Virus record (IMG/VR): IMGVR_UViG_3300010885_011255
Span: 1 to 24,274 of that record
From: a virus
Strand: one strand, 5' to 3'
DNA: 24,274 nt
The position numbers and the translations under genes were made by a program. The notes under the pieces were generated by a model. It worked only from the letters and a program-made list of their open reading frames with translations, had not been told where the DNA came from and ran no database searches. This document shows positions 13,544 to 21,376 of this stretch, one piece after another. How positions within the stretch are numbered: the stretch's first letter is position 1; each line of letters starts with the position of its first letter.

Positions 13544-15331
13544 TTACCCCTCCTTGAGCATCTTAAGAAGTTGCTCTTTGTCTTTGACGATCTGTTCAAA
13601 ATTGTCGGATTTTGATTCTAGCACGTCAACCACGCGTTCCTGCACAGTTCCGCCAGTGACATAGTCGGTAATAATGATTGAGTCGTGAATCTCAGAACCA
13701 ATACGGTGAACGCGGTCATTGACCTGTCGATCATCAACGAGAGACCACGGACGTTGCAGACGAATGAGTCGACGAGCTGCCGTCAGGGTCACTCCAACGC
13801 CCCCTGCTTGGGCCGTAAAGAGTATCCACTTAGTGCGCCCAGACTGGAAGTCGTCGATAGCGTACTGTCGCTCATCGCCACTCTGAGCCCCTGTGATAAG
13901 GCCATGAGCAATGCCTTCCTTGGTGAGACGAGCACTGAGTAAGTAAATCAACTGCCGAGATACAGCAGAGACAGCAACCGAATCTTCACCAAAGTCACCG
14001 TTCTTGATATCGTCCATCAAGGCATCAATTGTGCACGACGGCTCTGAGAGGATCACGCGCTCTTCGCCCGAGTTCTCATCAATCTCGATGGTAGCGTATG
14101 CACTCGAGAGCTGGAGGAGACGAAGAGTCTGAGTCAGGACCGAGGGAGCAGTAACAACGCCACCGTCCTCAATCTCGGCAATCATCTGCTCTTTCATATC
14201 CTTGTAAGCTTTTTTCTGCTTGGGTGACATCTCAACATCCCGACGGTCAACAATGACTTCGGGGAGCCACGGAAGCACAACCTGCTTGAGCATACGGCGC
14301 ATACGCGGATTGATTGAGGCATAGAACTCATCCTCCATCTGTGGCTTTACACCGAGAACCATCATCCCGCCGAAAGCATTGAACATGGTATCTACCATGC
14401 GGTCAATCCAGCGAGTACGGCTCGGGAATTCAGTTGGGGCAAGCCAGTGGTAGATTGGCCACAGGTCAACAACATCTTTGGCAATCGGAGTTCCGGTAAG
14501 TGCAAATCGAATATCTGCGTTGCCCGACGCCGACCATAGGGCACGAGTCTGCTTTGACTTGGGGTCTTTGGATCGGTGGATTTCATCCGCGACCACAGCC
14601 TTGAAGTCAATAGAGTTGAGCTCGCGTGGGTGAACCTCACAACGGCTTTCGGTCATAGAGCCGTTCTCTCCGCCACACGCTTTACAGCGAGCTAGCGAGA
14701 CCGAGCCATAGGGAGCCAAGCGCGAGTGTGTGCGGAGGCTTTCCCAGTTAATGACATAGACCTGAGCAGGCTCTTCGAACTGCTTGCGACGCTGTACAGC
14801 CGTACCGCCAATGATGGTCACGTCTACACCTGGCCACCACCTGTCAAACTCGCGTTCCCAGTTTTTCTTGAGGGTATTGGGGCAGACAATCAAGGCAGGA
14901 AATACATCCCCTCCCCGATCGTGAAGTTTCTTGATAGCGCGAATAGCCTGTGCAGTCTTGCCGAGTCCAGGCTCGTCGGCCAACAACGCCTGACGTGCGG
15001 TAATCAAGAACTCAACACCAGCACGCTGGTGGGGGAACAGGTCGGCATCGCCCTCGTCTGAGGCGGTAAGTTCACGCAGTGCATTAGCAGGATCGATACG
15101 ACTAGTTCGCTCATCTGTTGCCCACTGCGCCAGTCCCGGACCAATTGCAAGGGCATCTCGGAACGTAGAGCGCAGGGCAAGGCAGCCAGACCACGAAACG
15201 GGCATACGCCACACATCGCTCTTAGAGTCCCATGTCGCACCAGGAATCGTCTTACACAGCTCCTTGAAACGCCACTCGGCGCTAATAAGAATTTGTGTGC
15301 GCTCCTCGTTCAGTTCGACATTAATCGTCAT
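13544..15331 (-). CDS. SNF2/DEAD-like superfamily 2 helicase
   Basis: The 595-residue ATPase starts at an ATG overlapping the stop of the RuvC-like gene (ATGA). Residues 1-75 form a beta-alpha domain resembling the HARP-type module of SMARCAL1-like annealing helicases (ATWDSKSDVWRMP near 32-44). Motif I is DEPGLGKT at 119-126, motif II DEIH at 249-252, motif III LTGTP at 278-282. The C-terminal RecA lobe has the SNF2 motifs (GAQSGDERQ, AGGVGVTLTAA, and QVNDRVHRIG). A Cys/His cluster CKACG...CEVH at 216-234 sits inside the first lobe and may bind zinc. Such phage proteins are thought to remodel forks or anneal strands. It groups with resolvase and nuclease genes, consistent with recombination-dependent replication. 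Confidence 0.88.
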   Translation of the reverse strand: MTINVELNEERTQILISAEWRFKELCKTIPGATWDSKSDVWRMPVSWSGCLALRSTFRDALAIGPGLAQWATDERTSRIDPANALRELTASDEGDADLFPHQRAGVEFLITARQALLADEPGLGKTAQAIRAIKKLHDRGGDVFPALIVCPNTLKKNWEREFDRWWPGVDVTIIGGTAVQRRKQFEEPAQVYVINWESLRTHSRLAPYGSVSLARCKACGGENGSMTESRCEVHPRELNSIDFKAVVADEIHRSKDPKSKQTRALWSASGNADIRFALTGTPIAKDVVDLWPIYHWLAPTEFPSRTRWIDRMVDTMFNAFGGMMVLGVKPQMEDEFYASINPRMRRMLKQVVLPWLPEVIVDRRDVEMSPKQKKAYKDMKEQMIAEIEDGGVVTAPSVLTQTLRLLQLSSAYATIEIDENSGEERVILSEPSCTIDALMDDIKNGDFGEDSVAVSAVSRQLIYLLSARLTKEGIAHGLITGAQSGDERQYAIDDFQSGRTKWILFTAQAGGVGVTLTAARRLIRLQRPWSLVDDRQVNDRVHRIGSEIHDSIIITDYVTGGTVQERVVDVLESKSDNFEQIVKDKEQLLKMLKEG

Positions 15332-15804
15332 TCGTTATTTCCTTTTCTGAGTAGTGGTAAAAAATTCCACTTCTCCTGTTGTACCACATAAAGTAGCGCA
15401 TGTCGAATTGCATCGAGGGCGTGCCCAGCACCTCCTCGGTACCAGTAGCCCATGGTCTTGATCTTGGCATTAGGGAACATGCTCATTGCATTGGCAGGAA
15501 GTTGATACTTCAGCTCTTCGGGGTCGCGGCCATAGTACATCATGACCGCCTTGAGAACACCGATACACTCGAGGCTGTATGGAGCCTGAGACTTTTTAGC
15601 CGTCTGCACATTAATTGTGAATTTTTCGCAGACAATCTCAAGATCGTCTCCGTACGTCACGAACAGCTGATGAAGCTTTTGGTAGTAGTCAAACATCTCC
15701 AGCTCGTCGGCCCAGATTAGCTGCGGGTCGCCCCCCTTTTCAAAGGCAGCGAGCGCCATGCCCGTTGTCTTTCCGGGGTCTACTGCCAGCACAAACTTAG
15801 GCAT
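15328..15804 (-). CDS. RuvC-like Holliday junction resolvase (RNase H fold)
   Basis: The start preferred is the ATG at 15804, overlapping the polymerase stop by eight bases; an upstream TTG at 15828 would add eight residues. The 158-residue chain shows the RuvC-like catalytic set: LAVDPGKTTG with Asp9, IVCEKF with Glu60, and GHALDAIRHAL with His128 and Asp131. The order and spacing fit a RuvC fold that cuts branched DNA with two metal ions. In a phage this would resolve replication and recombination intermediates before packaging. The length is near that of bacterial RuvC. It overlaps the helicase downstream (ATGA), so the two are likely co-translated. Confidence 0.82.
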   Translation of the reverse strand: MPKFVLAVDPGKTTGMALAAFEKGGDPQLIWADELEMFDYYQKLHQLFVTYGDDLEIVCEKFTINVQTAKKSQAPYSLECIGVLKAVMMYYGRDPEELKYQLPANAMSMFPNAKIKTMGYWYRGGAGHALDAIRHALLYVVQQEKWNFLPLLRKGNNE

Positions 15805-17638
15805 CGTATTTCTGGCCCCAGTTCTCAAACGGTCCGTCTACTCCAGCAGTGAGCGGAATATCCCAGCCTTCAGTGGTGGTCATGCAGGACTGCACGACAC
15901 GCATGATTTCCTCGGCGTTGTCTCGAGGTGCTTGAAGCACGATTTCGTCGTGCACAGGAACAATAAGAAGTTCGGTCAGGTCAGCCTGATCAAGTCGAAT
16001 CAGGCTCTGCTTGAATACTTCTGCTGCCGTTCCCTGAATGAGGTAGTTGGTCAGCGAGTAGACGCGGTCGTCGTCGCAGGGGAGTCGGCGTCCGGTTCGA
16101 GTCATAACGTAGCCCCTACCCTCTTCACGGAAACGACGCATCCCAGATTCTTCAATTCGCTTCTGGAACATCTTGACACCGGGGTAGTTTCCGTCGAAAG
16201 CCTCGACGACCTCACGCATGATTTCAGTTGTAACACCTGCGGTCAGAGCCATCTTGTCGACACCAGCGCCATAGAGCTTTCCGTAGATAACACCCTTGAT
16301 GAGTTTACGACGAGGATCTGATTTGGTCAGCGTGTTATCTTGATAGACCTGCTGCATGATCGAGGTAAACACGTCTCCACCAGTAGCATCGGCATCGTGG
16401 AACAACTTGATAAGGGTTGCATCTTCGCTGTAGTTGGCAGTGATACGGAACTCGACTTGATCAAGGTCGGACGAGATAATGACGTGGTCCTCATCCTTCG
16501 GAATAAACGCACGACGAACTGTGGCATCCCCAGAGGGAAGGGTCTGGAGCGCGGGTTCGGTAATCGACATACGACCAGTACGGGCACGCAGCAAGTTGAT
16601 GGACGGGTGTACGAATCCATCGACATTGTCGTTGATAAAGTTGAGGAAGTACGAGCTAGCCAGCTTGTCGGCCTTGCGTTGCTTGAGTACGGCATCAGCC
16701 AACTGCTTGACATCTGCATTACCGTCACGGACCAGCATGGAGAGTTGATCCTTGCTAACCGACTTATTGCCCGACGGAGTGGTCTCCGTGATGTTAGCAC
16801 CGAGCCCCTCAAAGGCATGGACAAGTTGCATGTTGCTTGTGATTAATACACCGCCATGAGCATTTTTAGCCCACTCCTTGACGGAGTCGGAGTAGCTCAG
16901 GAGTTCGTCGTACTTGCTCTTGGAGTACTCAAGATTTATTCGAGCGCCGTTGATTTCCATGCGCGTAACAATCTTGCGAGCGGCCATCTCGAGTTCGTAG
17001 GCAATACTATATGGCTTCCCCGGACCGCAAAGTTCATAGAACTGCTCAAACAGACGCATCGTCAGTACGGTGTCCAGTGCTCCATACGCCCAGTACGGCT
17101 CAAACGTGACAGGGACAGTGCCCCACGTCCATCCGTTATCCATAAATTGACGATCAAGAGTGTCCTGCAAAGCAACTGAGCGACCATCTACATACCGAGC
17201 AGCAAGGCGCTTGAGTGCTGCTGTCCCAAGAGGGTCAATGATTTGAGCCATAATCATGGTGTCATGAGCTTGGTGCCACGGCAGATCCCAGCGCGACTTG
17301 ACGGCAAACCATCGAGCCTCAAACGCAATGTTGTGGCAGACGATAGGGCCCTCGTAGTTCTCCATCCCCTGATAGAAAACTCCAGACCACTCCTCCCAAG
17401 GGATTGCCCAGCCTTGCTGTGCGTCGCCCACCTGAACAAGGCGAATGTTTCCGTGCCATGGGGAGAATGTATCGGTGCGACGACCGCCTGGCTTCTCGCC
17501 CGTCTCAATATCAATGGCAATAGCGTTCATCGGTCGGCGCTCGCCAAGCCACGAGAGAAACTGTTCTGCCTTTTCGACAGTGTCTACCAAGTGAAGCTTA
17601 ACGTTAGAGAGGCCGCTCTCCGCTGGGGTCGTCGTCAT
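15797..17638 (-). CDS. polA: Family-A DNA polymerase with 3'-5' exonuclease domain
   Basis: The 613-residue enzyme lacks the 5'-3' exonuclease of bacterial Pol I, as is usual in phages. Exonuclease motifs are DIE at 43-45, CHNIAFE (Asn103, with Glu107 where Asp is usual) and YGALD (Tyr185, Asp189). Polymerase motif A is DLDQVEFR at 391-398, motif B RRKLIKGVIYGKLYG at 443-457, motif C VHDE at 562-565. In motif B, Tyr452 aligns with E. coli Phe762. Metal-binding Asp391 and Asp564 and the steric-gate Glu396 are present. It should be the replicative polymerase. The start is supported by AGGAG (17648-17652); the gene overlaps the preceding acidic-tail gene by 35 bases and the resolvase by eight. 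Confidence 0.95.
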   Translation of the reverse strand: MTTTPAESGLSNVKLHLVDTVEKAEQFLSWLGERRPMNAIAIDIETGEKPGGRRTDTFSPWHGNIRLVQVGDAQQGWAIPWEEWSGVFYQGMENYEGPIVCHNIAFEARWFAVKSRWDLPWHQAHDTMIMAQIIDPLGTAALKRLAARYVDGRSVALQDTLDRQFMDNGWTWGTVPVTFEPYWAYGALDTVLTMRLFEQFYELCGPGKPYSIAYELEMAARKIVTRMEINGARINLEYSKSKYDELLSYSDSVKEWAKNAHGGVLITSNMQLVHAFEGLGANITETTPSGNKSVSKDQLSMLVRDGNADVKQLADAVLKQRKADKLASSYFLNFINDNVDGFVHPSINLLRARTGRMSITEPALQTLPSGDATVRRAFIPKDEDHVIISSDLDQVEFRITANYSEDATLIKLFHDADATGGDVFTSIMQQVYQDNTLTKSDPRRKLIKGVIYGKLYGAGVDKMALTAGVTTEIMREVVEAFDGNYPGVKMFQKRIEESGMRRFREEGRGYVMTRTGRRLPCDDDRVYSLTNYLIQGTAAEVFKQSLIRLDQADLTELLIVPVHDEIVLQAPRDNAEEIMRVVQSCMTTTEGWDIPLTAGVDGPFENWGQKYDA

Positions 17639-17870
17639 CTAGTAAATCTCCTTCGTCGTTTTCGTCGTCTAAATCTTCTAGGTCTTCAGTGTACTGGATA
17701 TCCTCGTCCGACACAAGTGGACGGTCCATCATCTGATCGTACAAGATGTGACCAATAATTTCGTTAGAGTCCTTGGATGAGAACCCTTGACGCTGTAATT
17801 CTTGGTGAAGCTCGTGCATTTCAACCAGCAACATTTGTAGGGGGCTGTGTTGAAAGTCTGGGTTTATCAC
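17604..17870 (-). CDS. 88-residue protein with acidic tail, unknown
   Basis: The gene starts at GTG 17870, overlapping the preceding stop (GTGA), and ends 35 bases inside the polymerase gene. Residues 1-50 are helical (LQMLLVEMHELHQELQRQG). From about 54 the chain becomes strongly acidic, with long runs of Asp and Glu (LEDLDDENDEGDLLDDDDP) before ERPL. Acidic tails of this kind can imitate DNA or dock onto basic replication proteins, but I see no family motif. Dense overlap with both neighbours suggests co-expression with DNA polymerase, possibly as an accessory. Function is unknown. Confidence 0.68.
   Translation of the reverse strand: MINPDFQHSPLQMLLVEMHELHQELQRQGFSSKDSNEIIGHILYDQMMDRPLVSDEDIQYTEDLEDLDDENDEGDLLDDDDPSGERPL
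17648..17652 (-). promoter_or_regulatory. Ribosome binding site fixing the polymerase start
   Basis: AGGAG on the minus strand lies nine bases before the ATG at 17638, inside the acidic-tail gene. It supports independent initiation of DNA polymerase despite the 35-base gene overlap. Confidence 0.75.
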
Positions 17871-18337
17871 GGGATGCGCTCTATTCTGTAGATAGATTCT
17901 ATACGAGAGTCGTTGTGTGATGCCGACTCAAGCAGTCGCTGTGCGACCTTAGTCAGATATCGCGCACCTCCTTCATCATACTTGTAGAGAGCTTCGAGGA
18001 CCGCCTGCGGCTCGTCGCTGACTTGGGCCCAGTATCGGTTCTTTTCAGGGAATACGAGCTGAGCCTCTGGGCTCGGCAGACACTCAGGGCATTCGAGAGA
18101 GTCAACATCAATGTCGCTCCACTCAACCTCGGTCAGACCATAGCGGGACACCAAGGTACATGAAGCTGTATGATAAACCTTTGATCGGCCAATGCGCGAA
18201 AGGATGTAGGCTCCGCTTCCGGTCTGGTAGAGCTTGAACTCGATCCACCGAATAGAGTCACCGCGCCGAGAGGTAGATTCGCCAAGAAGACGCCCCTCGA
18301 ACTCGAGGGTACGCGGCCCGTCTTTTACGTAGTACAT
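17867..18337 (-). CDS. Hypothetical protein with a His/Cys metal-binding pattern
   Basis: The 156-residue product heads the replication unit. Residues 1-55 look beta-rich (FEGRLLGEST, IRWIEFKLYQ, YILSRIGRSKVYHT). A pattern YHTASC...ECPEC (His56, Cys60, Cys83, Cys86) is a likely zinc site of treble-clef or ribbon type. Residues 95-156 are helical (QAVLEALYKYDEGGARYLTKVAQRLLESAS). I do not recognise the family. A promoter-like TAGAAT ends only nine bases before the ATG, so the transcript may be nearly leaderless; a GAGGG lies in the same interval. As first gene of the unit that continues into DNA polymerase, it may be an early regulator, but that is inference. Confidence 0.72.
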   Translation of the reverse strand: MYYVKDGPRTLEFEGRLLGESTSRRGDSIRWIEFKLYQTGSGAYILSRIGRSKVYHTASCTLVSRYGLTEVEWSDIDVDSLECPECLPSPEAQLVFPEKNRYWAQVSDEPQAVLEALYKYDEGGARYLTKVAQRLLESASHNDSRIESIYRIERIP

Positions 18338-18343
18338 TGTCCC

Positions 18344-18352
18344 TCTATTCTA
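18344..18352 (-). promoter_or_regulatory. Promoter-like TAGAATAGA for the replication unit
   Basis: The minus-strand TAGAAT (18347-18352) followed by AGA is identical over nine bases to the site at 11013-11021. It lies in the 67-base gap between the tail genes and the replication unit. The box ends nine bases before the ATG at 18337, so the mRNA leader would be only a few bases or absent. No -35 hexamer or terminator is evident in the gap. Confidence 0.5.
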
Positions 18353-18404
18353 TCATTTTTATGGAACAACAGTGTGAGTGTTAGGTCTACCTAGGCAATA
18401 GAAT

Positions 18405-18740
18405 CTAGTAAATTGATCCCGTGAGTGCAGATATTTCCTCGCGGGTCAGGCCTAGGCGAATAAGTTTATCTACTGCACTGGCTCGACTAGCCTCTCTGTT
18501 CTGGGCGTCTGTAGATGCCTGCAAAGCTGCTGCGATGTACGCGGACCCCCAAGCAAGTGCATCCTGATCTGTCGGCCACGGTTCGTTATTGTTTTCTGGG
18601 TCCCACGGCTGGATGGCAATAATCTCGCCGTCACGCACCACCACCGGAAATGGTCCAAAAATTCCGTTCCGGTAGCTGTCTATTTGTTCTTGTGTGTATT
18701 GGTAGAAGTCTCCGCTTCCACCGTACAGTTCTACGTTCAT
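18405..18740 (-). CDS. Small tail-module accessory protein
   Basis: The 111-residue product starts at an ATG preceded by AAGGAA and lies six bases after the beta-propeller tail gene. The N-terminal half has aromatic and Tyr-rich sequence (YQYTQEQIDSYRNGIFGPFP), then a beta pair (VVVRDGEIIAIQPWDP). The C-terminal half is helical (ALAWGSAYIAAALQAST) and ends SALTGSIY. Small proteins of this layout at the end of tail-fibre clusters often assist fibre folding or attach to the tail tip, but I see no defining motif. It is the last gene of the tail group before the promoter of the replication unit. Confidence 0.65.
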   Translation of the reverse strand: MNVELYGGSGDFYQYTQEQIDSYRNGIFGPFPVVVRDGEIIAIQPWDPENNNEPWPTDQDALAWGSAYIAAALQASTDAQNREASRASAVDKLIRLGLTREEISALTGSIY

Positions 18741-18746
18741 TTTTCC

Positions 18747-20981
18747 TTAATACCTCTCTGACATTGTATTAGTATCAAATATTTTAATCATATTTAATAT
18801 TGCTTTGTTAGAATAATATACGGGATACACAGCAAGTATACCGTTTGAGATGCTGTGCAGGGGTTTGTATTCTGACGGATTGACAACCGTGACTGATAAA
18901 AAAGTTGTTGTCGACGTTACTAGTGTTCCTGTTGTTGCGTCTCTCCCGTAGAAACCCCCACCGGGGGCGCTACCGTCGCTAGCGGCTACATACGCTATCC
19001 CATTTTTCTCGAGCATACCCTTATAGTTTTCCCCGCCAGTAAAAGACGATGATACTGAGTCAATAGTTTGTCCGGTAGTTAGATCAACTCTGATGATTTT
19101 TCCCGGTACGCTGACGGGAGATACAGTATTGAATTTTGCAGTATCAAATTGCCCCCATATATACATTTTTGTACCGGCTTCATTTAAAGACATTCTTACG
19201 TTAGTGGCTGCTTGATCACTAGCTGAATCATATACTGCTGGGTCCCAGGATGTGAGTTCATATGTTGCTAAGTTTATGGCTGCTGCTCCATACCTAGTCT
19301 GATTAACCAATGACGGGCCGGTGTAGGTGTCAAAGTAGCCGCTAATATATCCAATTGAGCCATTAACTACAATTGAGTTTATTATTGAATCAGTTCCAAA
19401 GCTTGTTTCAGATGCATACGTATTGCCGGTCCCAGTATTTGTAGTGGTGTCTACCCTGGCAAATCCATTACAATTGGTGTTATTGATTGCTGTAAACTGA
19501 CCGCCAACCAGCAGCGTGTCTCCATAGAGGGTAAGAGCATAGATAACAGATGAGGGTCCCAACTCCATACTTGAACTTAATAGTGCACCAGTTGTCGCGT
19601 CTACTGCCGCAAGTCCAACCCTGGAAGTTCCATTTACTGTCGTAAATGAACCTCCAATATAAAGTGTGTTTCCTTTTTTGACCATTGCATAGACGCCAGG
19701 AGCAGCGCACCTAAAACTAGTCAGTTTTCCGCCAGAGTCAATGCAAAAAAGCGAAGTATTTGTAATGGCTGCTTTGGGTGATCTAGCAACATAGACTGAC
19801 AAAACTGACCCAGAAACGTCTATCTGAGCGCCAGTACCAATCAGATGGGAGTAAGAATTTACTATTGCATTTGTTGTCACGTCTACTGAAAATAATGGAC
19901 CAACGGACGTAGCCCCCACTGTGCTCTGATTCTGTAGGCCAACGTACAGAGTAGATCCACTGATTGCAAGGGTTCTTACGTTAACTCCAACAGTTGCAAG
20001 TGAGAGAGTTGTCACCGCTCCAACACCTCCCCCGGATGGGGCAGTCCATGATGCAAGATTTGATCGTGAGTTACCTCCTACCGTAGTAAACGATCCCCCA
20101 AAATATACAGTTTTTGTTGTTGTGCCAGTTGTTAGAATAGTTACCACGGAGGGAGAAACACCACCGGATACTGACGGATTCCATGCTTGTAGTGCGCCTG
20201 TACTGGCTAGAGATACCTGTGCCAAGCACAATCTAGCGGTGCCCCCAACTGTTGTAAATGATCCGCCAATATAGGCTACGTTGTTGGTCTCATCAATATT
20301 GACCGCCCCCACGAATGCGTTTGGTGCCGGGTTCCATGCTGTAGCTAGAGCGGTTGAGATAGTGATTGCTGCTAGTTGAGACCTAGTTTGTCCACCTATT
20401 GTAGTGAAGTTTCCTGTAACATAAAATATTGTTCCGGCGATATTTGAGACGATGTTATATACATAAGTAGCATTTCCTCCCGGATTCCACGAAAGAAGAG
20501 CACCTGTGTCTGAATTAAGTGCTGCTATGCCCGCTCGGGCAGATCCATTTACACTAGTAAAGTTTCCGCAGATATATAGAGTAGACCCGTCACGAATAAC
20601 TTTGCTGACACTTGGGGTAGACCCCGCTGATTGGGCAAGTGTTGGATTTGTCCAACCAGTTACAGTTTTTTTGTTTATGTCAATTCGAGTTAAATAATAG
20701 GAAGCGTTAGAATTGTTGTATAGATAGTACCCACCTGAACCATCTTCTACCCAATACCCGCCCGGGTCATCAATAATTCCAAAAAGTTCCCCAGTTGTTG
20801 TGTCAAACTGAAGTGTACCGCCGGGTTTTTCGTATAAAGATGAATTAGATTGGCTTTGACCTATATAAGTATTTCTTGTCTCACTGTCGTAGAATGCTCC
20901 AGTTATGGAACTACTAGCTAATGCATATTTTCCTAGTAGATTAGGTGCTCTATTGTGGGTGGTCCCACTTACGTAAACCAT
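18747..20981 (-). CDS. Tail-tip protein with DUF5122-like beta-propeller repeats
   Basis: Using the ATG at 20981, which overlaps the previous stop (TAATG), the product has 744 residues; a GTG at 21014 would add 11. About ten repeats of 45-65 residues cover most of the chain. Clear copies are YICGNFTSVNGSARAGIAAL, FYVTGNFTTIGGQTRSQLAA, AYIGGSFTTVGGTARLCLAQ, VYFGGSFTTVGGNSRSNLAS and LYIGGSFTTVNGTSRVGLAA, several followed by a TGAL..WNP ending. This is the pattern of DUF5122/delta-60-type propeller blades. In a tail cluster it is probably a receptor-binding or adhesion protein on the virion; no catalytic site is visible. Later repeats drift (LLVGGQFTAI, GYISGYFDTY, MYIWGQFDTA). No signal peptide is present. 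Confidence 0.8.
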   Translation of the reverse strand: MVYVSGTTHNRAPNLLGKYALASSSITGAFYDSETRNTYIGQSQSNSSLYEKPGGTLQFDTTTGELFGIIDDPGGYWVEDGSGGYYLYNNSNASYYLTRIDINKKTVTGWTNPTLAQSAGSTPSVSKVIRDGSTLYICGNFTSVNGSARAGIAALNSDTGALLSWNPGGNATYVYNIVSNIAGTIFYVTGNFTTIGGQTRSQLAAITISTALATAWNPAPNAFVGAVNIDETNNVAYIGGSFTTVGGTARLCLAQVSLASTGALQAWNPSVSGGVSPSVVTILTTGTTTKTVYFGGSFTTVGGNSRSNLASWTAPSGGGVGAVTTLSLATVGVNVRTLAISGSTLYVGLQNQSTVGATSVGPLFSVDVTTNAIVNSYSHLIGTGAQIDVSGSVLSVYVARSPKAAITNTSLFCIDSGGKLTSFRCAAPGVYAMVKKGNTLYIGGSFTTVNGTSRVGLAAVDATTGALLSSSMELGPSSVIYALTLYGDTLLVGGQFTAINNTNCNGFARVDTTTNTGTGNTYASETSFGTDSIINSIVVNGSIGYISGYFDTYTGPSLVNQTRYGAAAINLATYELTSWDPAVYDSASDQAATNVRMSLNEAGTKMYIWGQFDTAKFNTVSPVSVPGKIIRVDLTTGQTIDSVSSSFTGGENYKGMLEKNGIAYVAASDGSAPGGGFYGRDATTGTLVTSTTTFLSVTVVNPSEYKPLHSISNGILAVYPVYYSNKAILNMIKIFDTNTMSERY

Positions 20982-21376
20982 TAGTAGGCCGCCGTATCTC
21001 CAGTTACCAGCCACTCATTTGTATCTATTTTTATCAGCGTGAGGATAGAGTACTGTGTGCGCGATCGTAAAGTGTTTGTGTAGCGAAGTGTCACTCCTAC
21101 TGCAGAGGCGACAGTTATTTGTCCGCCACCGTATGCAACGAGGCTGAGTCCCTGGCCTACTGCAATTGCTACTGATGCATATGTCGGAACAGTCACCGTA
21201 ATTGCCGACGTTGACGAAAATAAAATTAGCGAATCAGCGTCAGTAAGGGCCAGTGTCCTAGCAGTTGTTGCATCAGTTGTCGTCGAGTTGTAGGTTGCAC
21301 CAGCTGGACCAACTGATCCAACTGCAACTGCTTCCCAGGCCGAAGTGCCAGTGTTATATTTTTTAAGAACTGCCAT
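20981..21376 (-). CDS. Small fibre-tip-like protein
   Basis: The start preferred is the ATG at 21376, overlapping the long fibre stop (TAATG), for 131 residues. It opens [20 protein letters not shown], a phrase typical of phage fibre or adaptor proteins, followed by a short Gly-rich segment (GSVGPAGATYNST). The remainder is a beta-sandwich of the kind found at fibre C-termini: SAITVTVP, VGQGLSLVAYGGGQITVASA, YSILTLIKIDTNEWLVTGD. It is likely a separate subunit of the tail tip or a fibre cap. It lies between the collagen-like fibre and the propeller protein, and both junctions share the same one-base stop/start overlap, implying coupled translation of all three. Confidence 0.72.
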   Translation of the reverse strand: MAVLKKYNTGTSAWEAVAVGSVGPAGATYNSTTTDATTARTLALTDADSLILFSSTSAITVTVPTYASVAIAVGQGLSLVAYGGGQITVASAVGVTLRYTNTLRSRTQYSILTLIKIDTNEWLVTGDTAAY

